The translations under genes and the position numbers were made by a program. From the NCBI GenBank assembly GCA_003118195.1, contig BEXV01000086.1, positions 220,164-284,163 on the forward strand: a stretch of 64,000 nucleotides of DNA, in the 5' to 3' direction. The notes beneath the pieces were generated by a model. The model made no database searches, had not been told where the DNA came from, and saw only the letters and a program-made list of their open reading frames with translations. This stretch comes from Hemicentrotus pulcherrimus (taxonomy: Eukaryota; Echinodermata; Echinoidea; Camarodonta; Strongylocentrotidae). Each line of letters begins with the position of its first letter. The first letter of the stretch is position 1. Below are positions 57,301 through 62,429 of this stretch, piece by piece.

Positions 57301-57837
57301 CCTCCTCCCCTCTCCGATAAGACTCCTCCAGAATCGCCGAAACATGGAAGCGAAAGAGGAAAAAGAGTGTCTCCGCGCTCAGCACGTGCGCAGTTCTTCT
57401 CTGAGGTGCCCTCACCAACCTCCAACAAATCCTTGAAATCTCAGGTGGCCGCTCAAGAGCGAAAGACGTCGAACAATAACAACAACGCTGCTGCCGTTCA
57501 ACAACCTTCTCCAACATCTTCCGTTGCTTCCGGAGCAACTACATCCTCTACAAAGTCGAAGGCGACAGGAAGCAGCTCGAAGGGGACCAGTAGCAGCTCG
57601 AAGGGGACCAGTAGCGGAGGCGCAAAGGGTGCATCAGGTGGCACTGTTAAAGGAGCATCTGGTACTAGCAAATCGGACTTTGGAACGAGTACTAAGTCAT
57701 CCCACCAACCACCTAGCAAGGCTTCACCGTGGAGTGCTAGTCCTGCAGTTAGTATACCACAACAGCAAAGAATGGGTGCTCAACCTGCAACCAAAGTCAA
57801 AAAGGGCAAATTCTCTTCAAAGTCTTCGAAGAAATAA
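2606..57837 (+). CDS. SOGA/MTCL-like long coiled-coil protein (19 exons, 5' incomplete)
   Basis: This is the whole in-window gene. Nineteen exons with GT/AG borders join into one open frame of 6,420 bases, 2,139 residues plus a TAA stop; every junction is phase-consistent. Exon borders: 2606-2671, 5943-6372, 7362-7646, 8037-8372, 16304-16515, 16981-17115, 17814-18005, 34866-34970, 41772-41948, 43420-43572, 44243-45262, 45858-46229, 46674-46841, 48471-48722, 48912-49091, 49453-49539, 51063-51296, 54230-54315, 55908-57837. Residues 1-1360 are mostly heptad-like, Glu/Lys/Arg/Leu/Gln-rich coiled coil; residues 1391-2139 are Ser/Pro/Thr-rich and basic, so probably disordered. Three 33-residue repeats at residues 57-89, 120-152 and 303-335 have the Leu...Glu-Glu...Arg-Arg...Leu-Glu...Asn-Glu...Leu pattern that I associate with SOGA/MTCL proteins. 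Known family members bind and cross-link microtubules; that role here is inferred. Other long coiled-coil families (cingulin-like, for example) are not excluded. The start codon is upstream of the window. Confidence 0.72.
2672..5942 (+). other. Intron 1, 3.3 kb
   Basis: AT-rich, with the 41-bp tandem repeat at 3581 and a single N at 5442. No exon was recognised. Confidence 0.65.
3581..3670 (+). repeat. Tandem repeat, 41-bp period
   Basis: Two units beginning gggcattttttaaaagacta and gggcacttttcaaaagacta, plus the first bases of a third, lie in the intron after exon 1. Confidence 0.85.
5943..6372 (+). CDS. Exon 2, SOGA-type repeats 1 and 2
   Basis: The exon has 143 codons plus one base; the acceptor is ttctcag and the donor is cag|gtattt. 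It is clearly more GC-rich than the flanking introns. It starts with a Ser-rich stretch and an acidic-aromatic motif (FEYDISALL), then carries two ungapped copies of a 33-residue coiled-coil repeat (6045-6143 and 6234-6332). It ends in an Asp run before the splice site. The paired repeats are the main reason for the SOGA/MTCL-like call. Confidence 0.9.
6373..7361 (+). other. Intron 2, 1 kb
   Basis: AT-rich, with a 17-bp direct duplication near 6880-6915 and (TC)n at about 7242-7272, close to the acceptor of exon 3. Confidence 0.7.
7362..7646 (+). CDS. Exon 3, coiled coil
   Basis: The exon starts in phase 1, using two bases to finish a codon, and ends in phase 1 before ga|gtgagt. It reads PLPQRQGPVGEEAG, then a Ser/Asn-rich linker and a helix (AEIEALRRHVEELMQEN). 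It ends in LRAKLHQAERAITTLKKRL, a weaker relative of the 33-residue repeat. The acceptor is aatcatgcag behind a (TC)-rich intron. The +1 frame also gives a long ORF here, but only this frame joins both neighbours. Confidence 0.88.
8037..8372 (+). CDS. Exon 4 (spliced form), SOGA-type repeat 3
   Basis: The acceptor is gttgtag and the exon completes a Ser codon from exon 3. It encodes SEYEGRSLQMEAESLRKL, a short Gly/His-rich linker, repeat 3 of the 33-residue coiled-coil unit (8162-8260), then a further helix ending in LEEEL. The donor ctag|gtgcgt fits well and joins in phase 1 to the exon at 16304. The same frame also continues unspliced to 9670, described separately. Confidence 0.88.
   Translation: MSTRAGPFKWRLNHCGSSPTYLGLRAVEEDTVNTEGNHWKPNSRLRSLCSTLKRTPCVVRSSPWKSRMNNSRMSWRSRCNPTWPQRRHRMLTAIENGWRPCSRRSRTSRRN
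8037..9670 (+). CDS. Exon 4 long form: alternative terminal exon with Ser/Pro/Lys-rich tail
   Basis: If the donor at 8373 is not used, the exon 4 frame stays open for 432 more codons and stops at 9668-9670. That length is not expected by chance in AT-rich intron DNA. With exons 1-3 the product has 804 in-window residues. The tail begins GAYYARESALEDPISPRV. It has four Ser-Pro-Arg-anchored repeats of about 26 residues (8414 to about 8720), then a Lys/Gly/Pro/Ser-rich stretch and a basic patch (MWKGLVQKHKF, GPWKKKPQ). An SxIP-type motif (KSPIPGK) is encoded at 8921-8941. The low-complexity, basic make-up suggests a disordered region that could bind acidic surfaces. It is probably a shorter isoform ended by intron retention and early polyadenylation; an AATAAA occurs at 11607, but the true cleavage site cannot be told. 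Confidence 0.75.
8414..8723 (+). repeat. Four tandem Ser-Pro-Arg-anchored protein repeats
   Basis: The alternative tail contains four successive units of about 26 residues, each beginning SPR and followed by Glu-(Gly/Arg)-Lys, a hydrophobic pair, a Gly-rich turn and a Lys-rich linker ending in Ser-Pro. Unit heads read SPRVERK, SPRPEGK, SPRSEGK and SPRTEGK. The Ser-Pro sites are candidate targets of proline-directed kinases. Confidence 0.8.
12200..12321. promoter_or_regulatory. Cluster of promoter-type motifs in intron 4
   Basis: Within 120 bases there are tttcccatcatgctttgcg (reminiscent of the ZNF143/SBF site), two inverted CCAAT motifs (attgg at 12272 and 12290) and a palindromic E-box gtcacgtgac (12311-12320). 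The arrangement is typical of TATA-less promoters or enhancers. Function is inferred. Confidence 0.35.
14120..14173. repeat. 55-bp hairpin repeat, copy 1
   Basis: agccaaagggcgttaa and tcaattcccttctggct are inverted arms around a short loop. The same structure recurs at 62468-62524. Confidence 0.7.
14500..14960 (+). repeat. Purine tract with G-rich half and (GAA)n
   Basis: The + strand is nearly all purine for long stretches: G-rich at 14500-14640, then GAG/GAA-rich, with an uninterrupted (AGA)n at about 14753-14798. It can adopt triplex or other unusual structures. ORFs across it are artefacts. Confidence 0.9.
15006..15033 (+). repeat. (CT)n microsatellite
   Basis: A CT dinucleotide run lies in intron 4. 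Confidence 0.95.
15896..16151. mobile_element. 256-bp foldback (palindromic) element
   Basis: The outer ends gggagcccc and ggggctccc are inverted, and the arms continue to match inward, for example ttcacttaatttgt against acaatttaagtgaa, and cataatgtga against cacattatg. The inferred hairpin covers almost the whole element. There is no ORF, and no target duplication is obvious. It ends about 150 bp before exon 5. Confidence 0.8.
16304..16515 (+). CDS. Exon 5, coiled coil
   Basis: The acceptor is tctgctag and two bases complete the Gly codon left by exon 4; the donor is cag|gttggt. It encodes GDLLLVVKSKDVTQEQQ followed by a highly charged helix rich in Glu, Lys, Gln and Arg that ends in RADALQ. 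The phase match to 8372 is what shows that the exon 4 donor is real. Confidence 0.88.
16699..16764 (+). repeat. Two tandem copies of a 33-bp unit
   Basis: A 33-base unit beginning gatgggggtagagattgtg occurs twice in a row, followed by a partial third copy, inside the intron after exon 5 and within a wider GGT/GTG-rich stretch. The length is a multiple of three, so it creates a spurious short ORF with repeated residues. Confidence 0.9.
16981..17115 (+). CDS. Exon 6, Thr/Ser-rich linker
   Basis: The exon has 45 codons, phase 0 at both ends, between a pyrimidine tract ending in atcaag and the donor cag|gtaaat. It encodes DHLQDECKGAPSQSDVKC, then an acidic Thr/Ser stretch and LHAKQTDQ. It reads as a non-helical linker between coiled-coil exons. 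Being symmetric, it could be skipped without a frameshift. The acceptor is weaker than its neighbours, but no other AG fits. Confidence 0.75.
17171..17208 (+). repeat. (GGA)n/G-run microsatellite
   Basis: A GGA repeat runs into a G-run in the intron between exons 6 and 7. It could form G-rich structures and is a likely assembly weak point. Confidence 0.8.
17814..18005 (+). CDS. Exon 7, coiled coil with Pro-rich break
   Basis: The exon has 64 codons, phase 0/0; the acceptor is tctcatcag and the donor is gag|gtaaga. It encodes a helix (WMQRVAALERDLAEERQR), a short Pro/Ser break (APPQSPRPGEG), and a charged helix ending in LLKFE. It is followed by the largest intron of the gene. Confidence 0.9.
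21893..22090 (+). mobile_element. tRNA-derived SINE
   Basis: A tRNA-like head of about 75 bases (21896-21970) has an A-box-like tcgagtggttta and a clear B box ggttcgatccctgg, together an internal RNA polymerase III promoter. The A-box context resembles Leu/Ser tRNAs. A unique body follows, with a central core at 22007-22044 that is shared, inverted, with the element at 36660-36905. The acceptor-stem pairing of a true tRNA is not evident, so this is a SINE and not a tRNA gene. Confidence 0.75.
23310..23625 (+). mobile_element. Possible Penelope-like element remnant with promoter-like module
   Basis: The segment holds an inverted CCAAT pair (attggtcg at 23363 and cgaccaat at 23384), a TATA box (TATAAAAG at 23452), and, about 30 bases on, CTGACAA (23487), a 4-bp stem GTGT/ACAC and GAAAC (23512). 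That order recalls the hammerhead-ribozyme core found in Penelope-like retroelements, though one invariant base is changed and one base inserted. No reverse transcriptase is present. The family assignment is inference. Confidence 0.35.
25246..25549 (+). repeat. TC-rich tract ending in (TC)n at the gap
   Basis: This is pyrimidine-rich sequence with many ctctct runs, ending in an uninterrupted (TC)n that abuts the N gap. The repeat is the likely cause of the assembly break. Confidence 0.9.
25550..26093. other. Assembly gap (544 Ns)
   Basis: The run of N is preceded by (TC)n. Nothing can be said about its content. Open frames spanning it are artefacts. Confidence 0.99.
27041..27157. mobile_element. 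Small MITE with ~20-bp inverted ends and TA flanks
   Basis: The left end tagggacttttagatttgc is matched, inverted, by the right end gcgaatctaaaagtcccta with one mismatch, over a 117-bp element. TA lies at both edges, as expected of a Tc1/mariner-type target duplication. There is no coding capacity. The superfamily is inferred only from the TA. Confidence 0.65.
27213..27238 (+). repeat. (CAA)n microsatellite
   Basis: An uninterrupted CAA repeat of about nine units lies in intron 7. Confidence 0.9.
28782..28851 (+). repeat. Tandem repeat of ~18 bp (cacactccttagcacg)
   Basis: About four imperfect copies of a cacactccttagcacg-like unit lie in a row, with drifted spacers, running into a CACACGCGCG stretch. 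Confidence 0.8.
30890..30931 (+). repeat. (TG)n microsatellite
   Basis: A TG dinucleotide run with one interruption lies in intron 7. Confidence 0.95.
31257..31495 (+). repeat. Degenerate minisatellite, period ~70 bp
   Basis: Units beginning aaagtgttgagagaaacg-like start near 31257, 31331, 31396 and 31467. Each carries a gagagacgcttaaaagca-like segment and most a ggtgtgaagat-like segment. The copies are clearly diverged, so the array is old. Confidence 0.7.
31640..32055 (+). mobile_element. Probable 3' end of a non-LTR retrotransposon (truncated)
   Basis: The open frame ending at 31948 closes with VEVFKRELKTNLFDECFE. This resembles the last residues of CR1/L2-type reverse transcriptase ORFs, which typically end in a Phe-Lys...Leu-Lys-Thr...Leu-Phe pattern. 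Downstream come taaagcgctctgag, gcgctataaaag and then an imperfect (ATT)n, a common 3' tail of such elements. No catalytic domain is present, so this would be a 5'-truncated, inactive copy. The family is uncertain. Confidence 0.5.
34866..34970 (+). CDS. Exon 8, coiled coil
   Basis: The exon has 35 codons, phase 0/0; the acceptor tttgttttacag and donor gtg|gtaagg are both strong. It encodes a continuous charged helix (LNEYRMTIDELKAELIQE onward), ending in DHKLAV. It is isolated between introns of 16.9 and 6.8 kb, and is supported by the open frame and phase rather than length. Confidence 0.85.
36660..36905 (-). mobile_element. SINE-related element, inverted orientation
   Basis: On the minus strand the segment starts with a core (36849-36886) closely matching the middle of the tRNA-headed SINE at 21893. 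It then runs through a different body and ends with aagcgcttag, tatataagcg and (ATT)n. There is no tRNA-like head. It may be a 5'-truncated member of a family sharing a central domain. Confidence 0.6.
37467..37546 (+). repeat. Two tandem 40-bp units
   Basis: Two copies of a 40-base unit beginning acccttcgattttgaa and carrying ggaaatacgggaaagatga lie head to tail with few differences. Confidence 0.85.
39345..39374 (+). repeat. (GA)n microsatellite
   Basis: A GA dinucleotide run lies in intron 8. Confidence 0.95.
41772..41948 (+). CDS. Exon 9, coiled coil
   Basis: The exon has 59 codons, phase 0/0; the acceptor is ctgttttcag and the donor is atg|gtaaat. It encodes a helix rich in Glu, Met and Lys (IMEERERYDTLHELEKES, then MEGMKWRQERAQLFNRID), ending in a Gly-Gly-Glu-Met turn. 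The embedded Trp-Arg-Gln-Glu-Arg pattern recurs in later exons. Confidence 0.9.
42030..43419 (+). other. Intron 9 (main part)
   Basis: Contains a single N at 42029, a GA-rich patch (43051-43077) and a short in-phase open segment behind a good acceptor at 42727-42810, discussed as a possible alternative end. Otherwise nothing was recognised. Confidence 0.6.
43420..43572 (+). CDS. Exon 10, Ser-rich linker then coiled coil
   Basis: The exon has 51 codons, phase 0/0; the acceptor is ttttccccag and the donor is agg|gtatgg. It encodes a basic Ser-rich start (KRSTSGSSPVHSQREESQ) and then a helix with CWKYRQLADVLKSKMER. It is GC-rich compared with the surrounding introns. Confidence 0.9.
44243..45262 (+). 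CDS. Exon 11, largest coiled-coil exon
   Basis: The exon has 340 codons, phase 0/0; the acceptor is ccattctag and the donor is cag|gtatgt. It is nearly continuous charged helix with long runs of Glu, Lys, Arg, Leu and Asp. One short Ser/Pro break (SSPSGSPKGSPTRDPEQ) sits about two thirds of the way along. After the break come two similar segments, RESAWDNERGDLKNDL and KEIAWNSERAKLIKEI, in which Ala-Trp-x-x-Glu-Arg-x-x-Leu repeats at about 29 residues. It is the core of the predicted rod. Confidence 0.95.
45263..45857 (+). other. Intron 11 with small hairpin and NRF1-type site
   Basis: No exon. It contains an 84-bp segment with 12-bp perfect inverted ends (45355-45438) and an exact match to the palindromic NRF1 consensus (45540-45551). 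Confidence 0.7.
45540..45551. promoter_or_regulatory. NRF1-type palindromic site
   Basis: TGCGCATGCGCG matches the known NRF1 consensus YGCGCAYGCGCR exactly, and a tgacg half-site lies a few bases downstream. Alternating purine-pyrimidine sequence can also form Z-DNA. Use in vivo is unknown; it is in an intron far from any promoter I can place. Confidence 0.4.
45858..46229 (+). CDS. Exon 12, coiled coil
   Basis: The exon has 124 codons, phase 0/0; the acceptor is tgttgcag and the donor is gct|gtacgt. It is continuous charged helix beginning IEDKESSVQVKQKEIERT, with one Arg-Val-rich segment (RVRVEILDRFHREEKVWKA) and a Lys/Glu-rich end. It continues the rod of exon 11. Confidence 0.92.
46472..46595 (+). 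pseudogene. Decayed duplicate of exon 13
   Basis: This stretch, about 200 bases upstream of exon 13, aligns with it almost from its first codon: gctaagaggtct against gccaagagatct, then gcagcaagagaaaga against gcaacaagagaaaga, then ctgagtcaagagaaacatag against ctgagtcaggagaaacatag. In the exon frame it reads AKRSWQG and stops; later differences include indels and no clean donor. It is a dead tandem exon copy. Confidence 0.85.
46674..46841 (+). CDS. Exon 13, coiled coil
   Basis: The exon has 56 codons, phase 0/0; the acceptor is cattgcag and the donor is cga|gtaagt. It encodes AKRSRQVLENAQQEKEKL, then a helix with EKAGWEVSRNEMMAKIAR. A decayed tandem copy lies in the intron just upstream. Confidence 0.92.
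46842..48470 (+). other. Intron 13, 1.6 kb
   Basis: AT-rich intron sequence. I see no exon, RNA gene or clear repeat in it. Confidence 0.6.
48471..48722 (+). CDS. Exon 14, coiled coil with Trp-Asp-Gln-Glu-Arg motif
   Basis: The exon has 84 codons, phase 0/0; the acceptor is tcccatgcag and the donor is gag|gtgcct. It encodes LEQQTKLKKVKLEDLQAR, then SWDQERSEHKRLLTEANY, a variant of the Trp-x-x-Glu-Arg module of exon 11, then a Ser/Gly-rich bend and a final charged helix. It is very GC-rich relative to its introns. Confidence 0.93.
48912..49091 (+). CDS. Exon 15, coiled coil
   Basis: The exon has 60 codons, phase 0/0; the acceptor is caatcacag and the donor is gag|gtaagg. It encodes LGSELQKSKDGHKRIGQL, then RDRELWRKERSDLQKRLQ, again with the Trp-x-x-Glu-Arg pattern, and ends KIDSFLQE. 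It is the last long helical exon. Confidence 0.92.
49453..49539 (+). CDS. Exon 16, end of the rod
   Basis: The exon has 29 codons, phase 0/0; the acceptor is aaatatag and the donor is atc|gtaagt. It encodes LQNLKGAVEATDRLTKTE and then a Gly-Gly-containing end. The acceptor lacks a strong pyrimidine tract, but the frame, phase and position fit. Confidence 0.82.
49540..51062 (+). other. Intron 16, 1.5 kb
   Basis: AT-rich intron with a poly-T run near 50178 and a short (AT)n near 50362. No exon or element was recognised. Confidence 0.6.
51063..51296 (+). CDS. Exon 17, start of disordered tail
   Basis: The exon has 78 codons, phase 0/0; the acceptor is cctccacacag and the donor is gag|gttcac, weaker than consensus. 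It encodes QKTVVKTTETKPLQKAAP, a short helix (NNAIYRQLRKQVSEPAN), and a Ser/Thr/Pro-rich remainder ending in RPANFTLDE. It marks the switch from coiled coil to tail. Confidence 0.85.
51297..54229 (+). other. Intron 17, 2.9 kb
   Basis: Read-through gives only 32 codons before a stop. It holds a GA-rich patch (51868-51898), a C-run near 53298 and T-rich stretches at 53340-53740. A micro-exon-like segment at 54041-54078 was rejected on phase. Confidence 0.65.
54230..54315 (+). CDS. Exon 18, short helix
   Basis: The exon has 28 codons plus two bases; the acceptor is gattatctag and the donor is gag|gtaaat. It encodes ALRQLAMVKDDLTNYQER, then IQTQYALKLK, and an Arg codon completed by the first base of exon 19. 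The phase change here agrees with the start of exon 19. Confidence 0.88.
54316..55907 (+). other. Intron 18, 1.6 kb with TAG-repeat tract
   Basis: The intron is dominated by an interrupted (TAG)n tract at 54847-55138. No exon was recognised. Confidence 0.7.
54847..55138 (+). repeat. Interrupted (TAG)n trinucleotide tract
   Basis: About 290 bases are dominated by tag/gta repeats with GTG and GAA variants. It gives long spurious Ser/Val-rich and Thr/Tyr-rich ORFs on the two strands. Confidence 0.9.
55908..57837 (+). CDS. Exon 19, terminal exon: Ser/Pro/Thr-rich basic tail
   Basis: The first base completes an Arg codon; 642 further codons end at TAA (57835-57837), with a second in-frame TAA next to it. 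The acceptor is tattactcag. It starts SKSQSDVTRRDSGPPPKPPA, a Pro-rich segment of SH3-ligand type. It continues through Ser/Thr-rich disordered sequence with many Ser-Pro sites and a short helix-like stretch (SRVDLQIRLAELDRNRVL). Further parts are PYPTPPPGFLLPKHING, a Thr-His-Ile-Pro motif (57235-57246), a Ser/Gly/Lys low-complexity region and a basic end (KVKKGKFSSKSSKK). A basic Ser/Pro tail after a long rod fits a microtubule-associated protein, but that is inference. Confidence 0.93.
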
Positions 57838-58062
57838 TAACAGTCTCAGTATTCAAGTAAACTGTACAAAATTCAGTGTGTTGAAGCCTTGATGTTATTT
57901 ACAGAGGTGTTCAGCCATTAAGGTCACTGAATAACAATTGTTAATGGACAAGAAGCCGTTATGACATTGACTTCCCTGAATGTGATAACAAGACACATTA
58001 AATTGAAATCATCTACCCAAAAAGTAGTATAATTTCTGTACCACAAAAAAAGGAATAATTTC

Positions 58063-58068
58063 AATAAA
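58063..58068 (+). terminator. Candidate poly(A) signal AATAAA
   Basis: This is the first AATAAA after the stop codon, 226 bases downstream; a second lies at 58163-58168. They would give a short 3' UTR. Cleavage sites cannot be read from sequence alone. Confidence 0.45.
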
Positions 58069-59359
58069 AAAGGTTAATGGAATTCTTGCTGACAATCTTC
58101 TGTTACTCTGTATACTTGACAGCCTGAAGTTCGTTACTATTCATTCTGACGATAATCAATGAAATAAAAATGGCGATAACAAAATTGAAAGTAGAAAAAA
58201 AGAAATGCTGTTTGAATGACATGATAGGTTGATCGTCTATGCATGTATTCAGATTTTACAATCACGCAGAAGAGATATTTTTTGATCCATGATTAGCTTT
58301 ACTTGTCGAGTGTTAATTGTGATGCTGAATCAAATAGTTGTTAGGGATTCTTACAGCAATATTACATGAATTGAAAATGATTTGAGTTAATGTCTAGCTG
58401 GTTAATGTGCAATGCGTAGCTGCAGGCAAAGTCTATAAATTAAGCTCGAAAAGATATTTGTGCTTCATGTTTATAACATTAATCAGTCAGATAACTTGAG
58501 ATAAGTATGTGTGAAACCTCTTGGAGGATAGTTTTACTGGTATGGCGCAAGGGGAAACGTACTTTATTAAAGACGAATCAAAAAAGAAAATCATTGTAAG
58601 AAATTACTATTAAAATCGATTGATTATATCTAGATATGTTACTCTGCTAGGCTAAGTTGTATCAAAACAAATAGGGAAACGTGCAGATTCTACTAAAAAA
58701 TGAAAAACAAAATAATATTCAGTATCATGCATTCAATTTTGTTTTAATCCAGGCCTTTGCGCATTATATGAGCTGTTTAAAGTGATAATGAACAAATACA
58801 AATATTAAATGATAGACATGAACACGTCATTATAAAATTACTTTGAGTCAGGAGATCTCCCTCCAAACGGTTTAAACACCCAATGAAAACATGCAAGCTT
58901 TGATTCAATTCTGTGTGTATTTGGTAAATGATAATGTGTATAATATTCTTTTGTAAGATGTTGCTTGAAAGAAACAAAAAAAATATGGTATTTGCTAAAA
59001 GTGTGTTCGTGATTGTCAGTTGCATTCCAATTTGTACCTTTGTCATGCAATTCCTTAATATGGAATTCATTAGAGCACAAAATTATTCGTTTTGCTTCTA
59101 GCGTAGACCAAAATGTTGCTTGATGCTATTAGACCAATAATTTGCTTAGACCAAAAACGAATTAGTACTTTTAGCTTTGTATTCCATTTTATTTCTTTCT
59201 TTAATATATTTTCCCTTTTTATGGTGCGTTTTATTCGAAGATTAAAATGTATTTGTAAAATGTGAGCACGAATAGATAGAGAACGATGTTTCATTTATGC
59301 AAGCATGAATGTATTTTGTGTTTCTCCTGCTCTTTAAAATTAAATGCGTTACCTTGTAG

Positions 59360-59456
59360 TACACACTAAGAAATAAGGTAAAATTCTGCTACAATAGCAT
59401 ATGCGTAGGTGGATACAAATATGCACCCAAATTGTAACCTTATTTCTTAGTGTGTA
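59360..59456. mobile_element. 97-bp MITE with perfect 20-bp inverted ends
   Basis: tacacactaagaaataaggt at the left is matched exactly, inverted, by accttatttcttagtgtgta at the right. The outermost TA on each side can be read as a TA target duplication, suggesting a Tc1/mariner-type MITE. It is non-coding and lies in the 3' flank or distal 3' UTR. Confidence 0.8.
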
Positions 59457-62429
59457 GACTGCTGTAAGTTTTAGTTTGTCGACATTGTTCAAGGTAGTGT
59501 GTTATGTTCTTGCTTTTTTAGGCCTATTTGCTATATAATTGTAGCTATATGTAACATGGAAAGTTGACGTAGTTTGTTTATCATGTTTATATTCGTTCAC
59601 CATAATGCGCCATGTAATATTTCCACCAGTATTGTTGGCCTTTCTCTATACTGATCTGCTTGGGGTAAGAAAGGCTTCGTGATATTATTGAAAATATAAT
59701 GAGTTGCGGTCTATCAGAATGGATGGCATATGGAGTCGTATAAATTGTTTATACGTTGAATTAGAAATGGTTTGGTCGCTTAAATGGGATAAATAGCAAA
59801 ATTCTTTAAAATGCATGTGTTTTTGGTATTGTTTTTAAATGTTATATGTAAGCCAGGCGCTGCATAATCTAGATGCCATTTCTTTACCTTGAGAAAATTT
59901 AGATTAAAATTGATAAAATGATATCAATATTCGAAGCAGTAATACACTGAGAATATGCATCGTAGCGACTTTGGAATTTTTAGAAACTTAACATTATTAG
60001 TGTGACTTTTATTGTACTTAATTATGACAAACATATAGCACGTCATTCTTCTTGTAATATTATATGTAAAATACTCTTGTTATTTATTGCAATTTCGCTA
60101 TGTTTTCAAACTTATTCTTAAGACTGTAGTTACAGGCTGTAAATACATGTACACGTATACATAGATGAAACATTGGTTGATATTTTGGTAAGGTGTAAAT
60201 TCTGTTTTTATTATCGTGGGAAATTTTATCGTTCATTATTTTAGTGTGTAAGATGAAATGTCGTGTGTATGTCATTAATTTGTGCTGATTTGTTATTCAG
60301 ATTATTTAGTACACATGTATTCAAAGTGTATATTGTTTGCAATTATACAAAGAAAGTTATCCGAACTTAAATTGGATTTACTTTCGCCAAAGAATTTTGC
60401 TCATATTTCTGTTCAATCACCACACTATAGATAAACCGTTACCACTGCTAAACTTAAAAATCTGTATGCCAGAAACTCTCTTTTTGTCTGAAACTCTCTT
60501 TTTGTCTATTCCGGAATACGGGCTTGAAAAAAGCCAAAGCTCTTAATTTGGACATTGTGTATTAGATTGTAAAAATATATGTTATTATTTTTTATCATTG
60601 TTTCAGTTAGGGTTTAAACAAATTTCACTTCGATAAATCAAAGCAATTTACGGAGATGCATCGTCATAGAATGCCTATTCTATACAACTTTATTTGGACA
60701 TTCTCTTCACAAGTAATAAAGCTATATAAATTCATTTTAACATAGTAACATTTAACCCGTTGATGTAACTATCATGGTAATCTTGAATTTGAAGAAAAGA
60801 TCCCAATGATAAAACGGTTTCCAAAAGTGAGTAGTTGCTTATATTAATTTAATAACAACGAGTGAAGTTTTTATTTAGTTAGTGCCGTATGTGTAATTTA
60901 AAGGCAGTGCATTCTACTGACACTGCTTACAATGTCCCGATGTGTCGACAACCATGTCCCTCAATGCACCACAAAAGGGTTATGCGCGCATGATAACATG
61001 TGGAGCCGGAAGATGGCGCAACTGAAAAGACATTTCAGCAGCGGTAGCGATGTCAGTAGAATAAACTGTCTTTTAATAATGCAAAGTTTACTGTATGATG
61101 AGGTATGGTGGTGATGTCATTCATTTCAATTTTAGATAACAAAATATTATATTGTTTACTTCATATTCAATATAGATGCCATCAATTTGTATGCACTATC
61201 ATTTGAAAATCGTATGTCGATACAGCCATTTCTAATCAGCTACTGAGAATAAAGTATGACTACATTGCATATACAATATTAATTTGATTCCGATGAAAAA
61301 AGAGTTTTTAAAATCTGAATAAAGGCACATTTGTGCTTTTTGTATGAAATAATACCTTTCTCTTTCGATTTATTTTATCGTAAGTTTGATATATAGGTTA
61401 GTGCAAGCTATACGTCTATTTTCTCACAATCAAGCGATTCTGTATCTGTTTTTGTTATTTTGAATAACAAGTTCAATACAGCCATAATAGAGCTGCGATC
61501 AAACCAAAAATAATATTTTTATTTATTTTTGGGGGGGGGGCGGGGGGGGGTTCCCTTATTCTTAGTAACGTATGTGACAGCAAATGAACGCATTACCTCG
61601 GTGATAAAGCAAGTGACAATACTTTCATCGTAATCCATAGATGTAGCTGCAAAACTGAATAATGAAGATGTTATGTTAATGTTACGTATGGTGGGGACGT
61701 TATCATGTTCTAGTGAGCAGTGGTGACGTGGTGGTCGTTATGATTGTGACGTTGTTGATGAGCAGTGGTGATAGATTGAGAATCAGAAGGCTAATTGAAA
61801 TATGCAGACAAAGAAGGTTATGTGTGTATAGTTGAAAACATTTATCACATGGCCACCAGGCTGAAAATGAAAATTGTCAAATCCTTTTCCAGTTTGCAAG
61901 TAAGTTTTTCGATAAAACTTTTGAGAAATATTATTTATCACAAAGTAGATCGAATTGGTGGTAGTATAGTAGACCTTACTCAAACCGATGTGCCCATGCC
62001 CTGTAAATGAGTACACAAGATATGAATCAAACGATATTGTGATATTGATATTTTTGAGCTTTAAGATTTCAGTCTTTGAAAATTTAGAGTGAGCTGTCGT
62101 GAATGATAACCAACTTTCAAATAGCCCGAAAGTCTTTAACTCATATTAGATACAAATAGATACGAATATGTAAACATGAGGAAGTATTTTGTTAGTATAC
62201 AGTGTACCTGACATTACAAAGTCATCTTGGACAGCCGTCGCTTATGACTCGAGTCATTTTGAAAGGCCGTCAATCCACACGTCAAATTGTTTATGAAGAG
62301 GGAGAGTGTTTGTGTTGTTACGGATTTCCTTTTGGCAACATTTGAAATAGATGCTTGATTTGAACCTCCATCAGCCATACAGGGGTTGAATTGATTCGAA
62401 CTTCATTATTTGCTCATGGTGAAGGGTTT

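Larger units (their letters stand above)
57838..62429 (+). other. 3' UTR and 3' flank with several poly(A) signals
   Basis: AATAAA hexamers at 58063, 58163, 60715, 61248 and 61318 are candidate ends of the transcript; which is used cannot be told. The stretch also holds a 97-bp MITE (59360-59456), a long G-run near 61531 and a GTGGTGA-rich patch near 61690-61770. No other gene was recognised. Confidence 0.6.

Noticed and set aside
56188..57538. Minus-strand ORFs opposite exon 19
   Set aside because: They are antisense shadows of the terminal exon.
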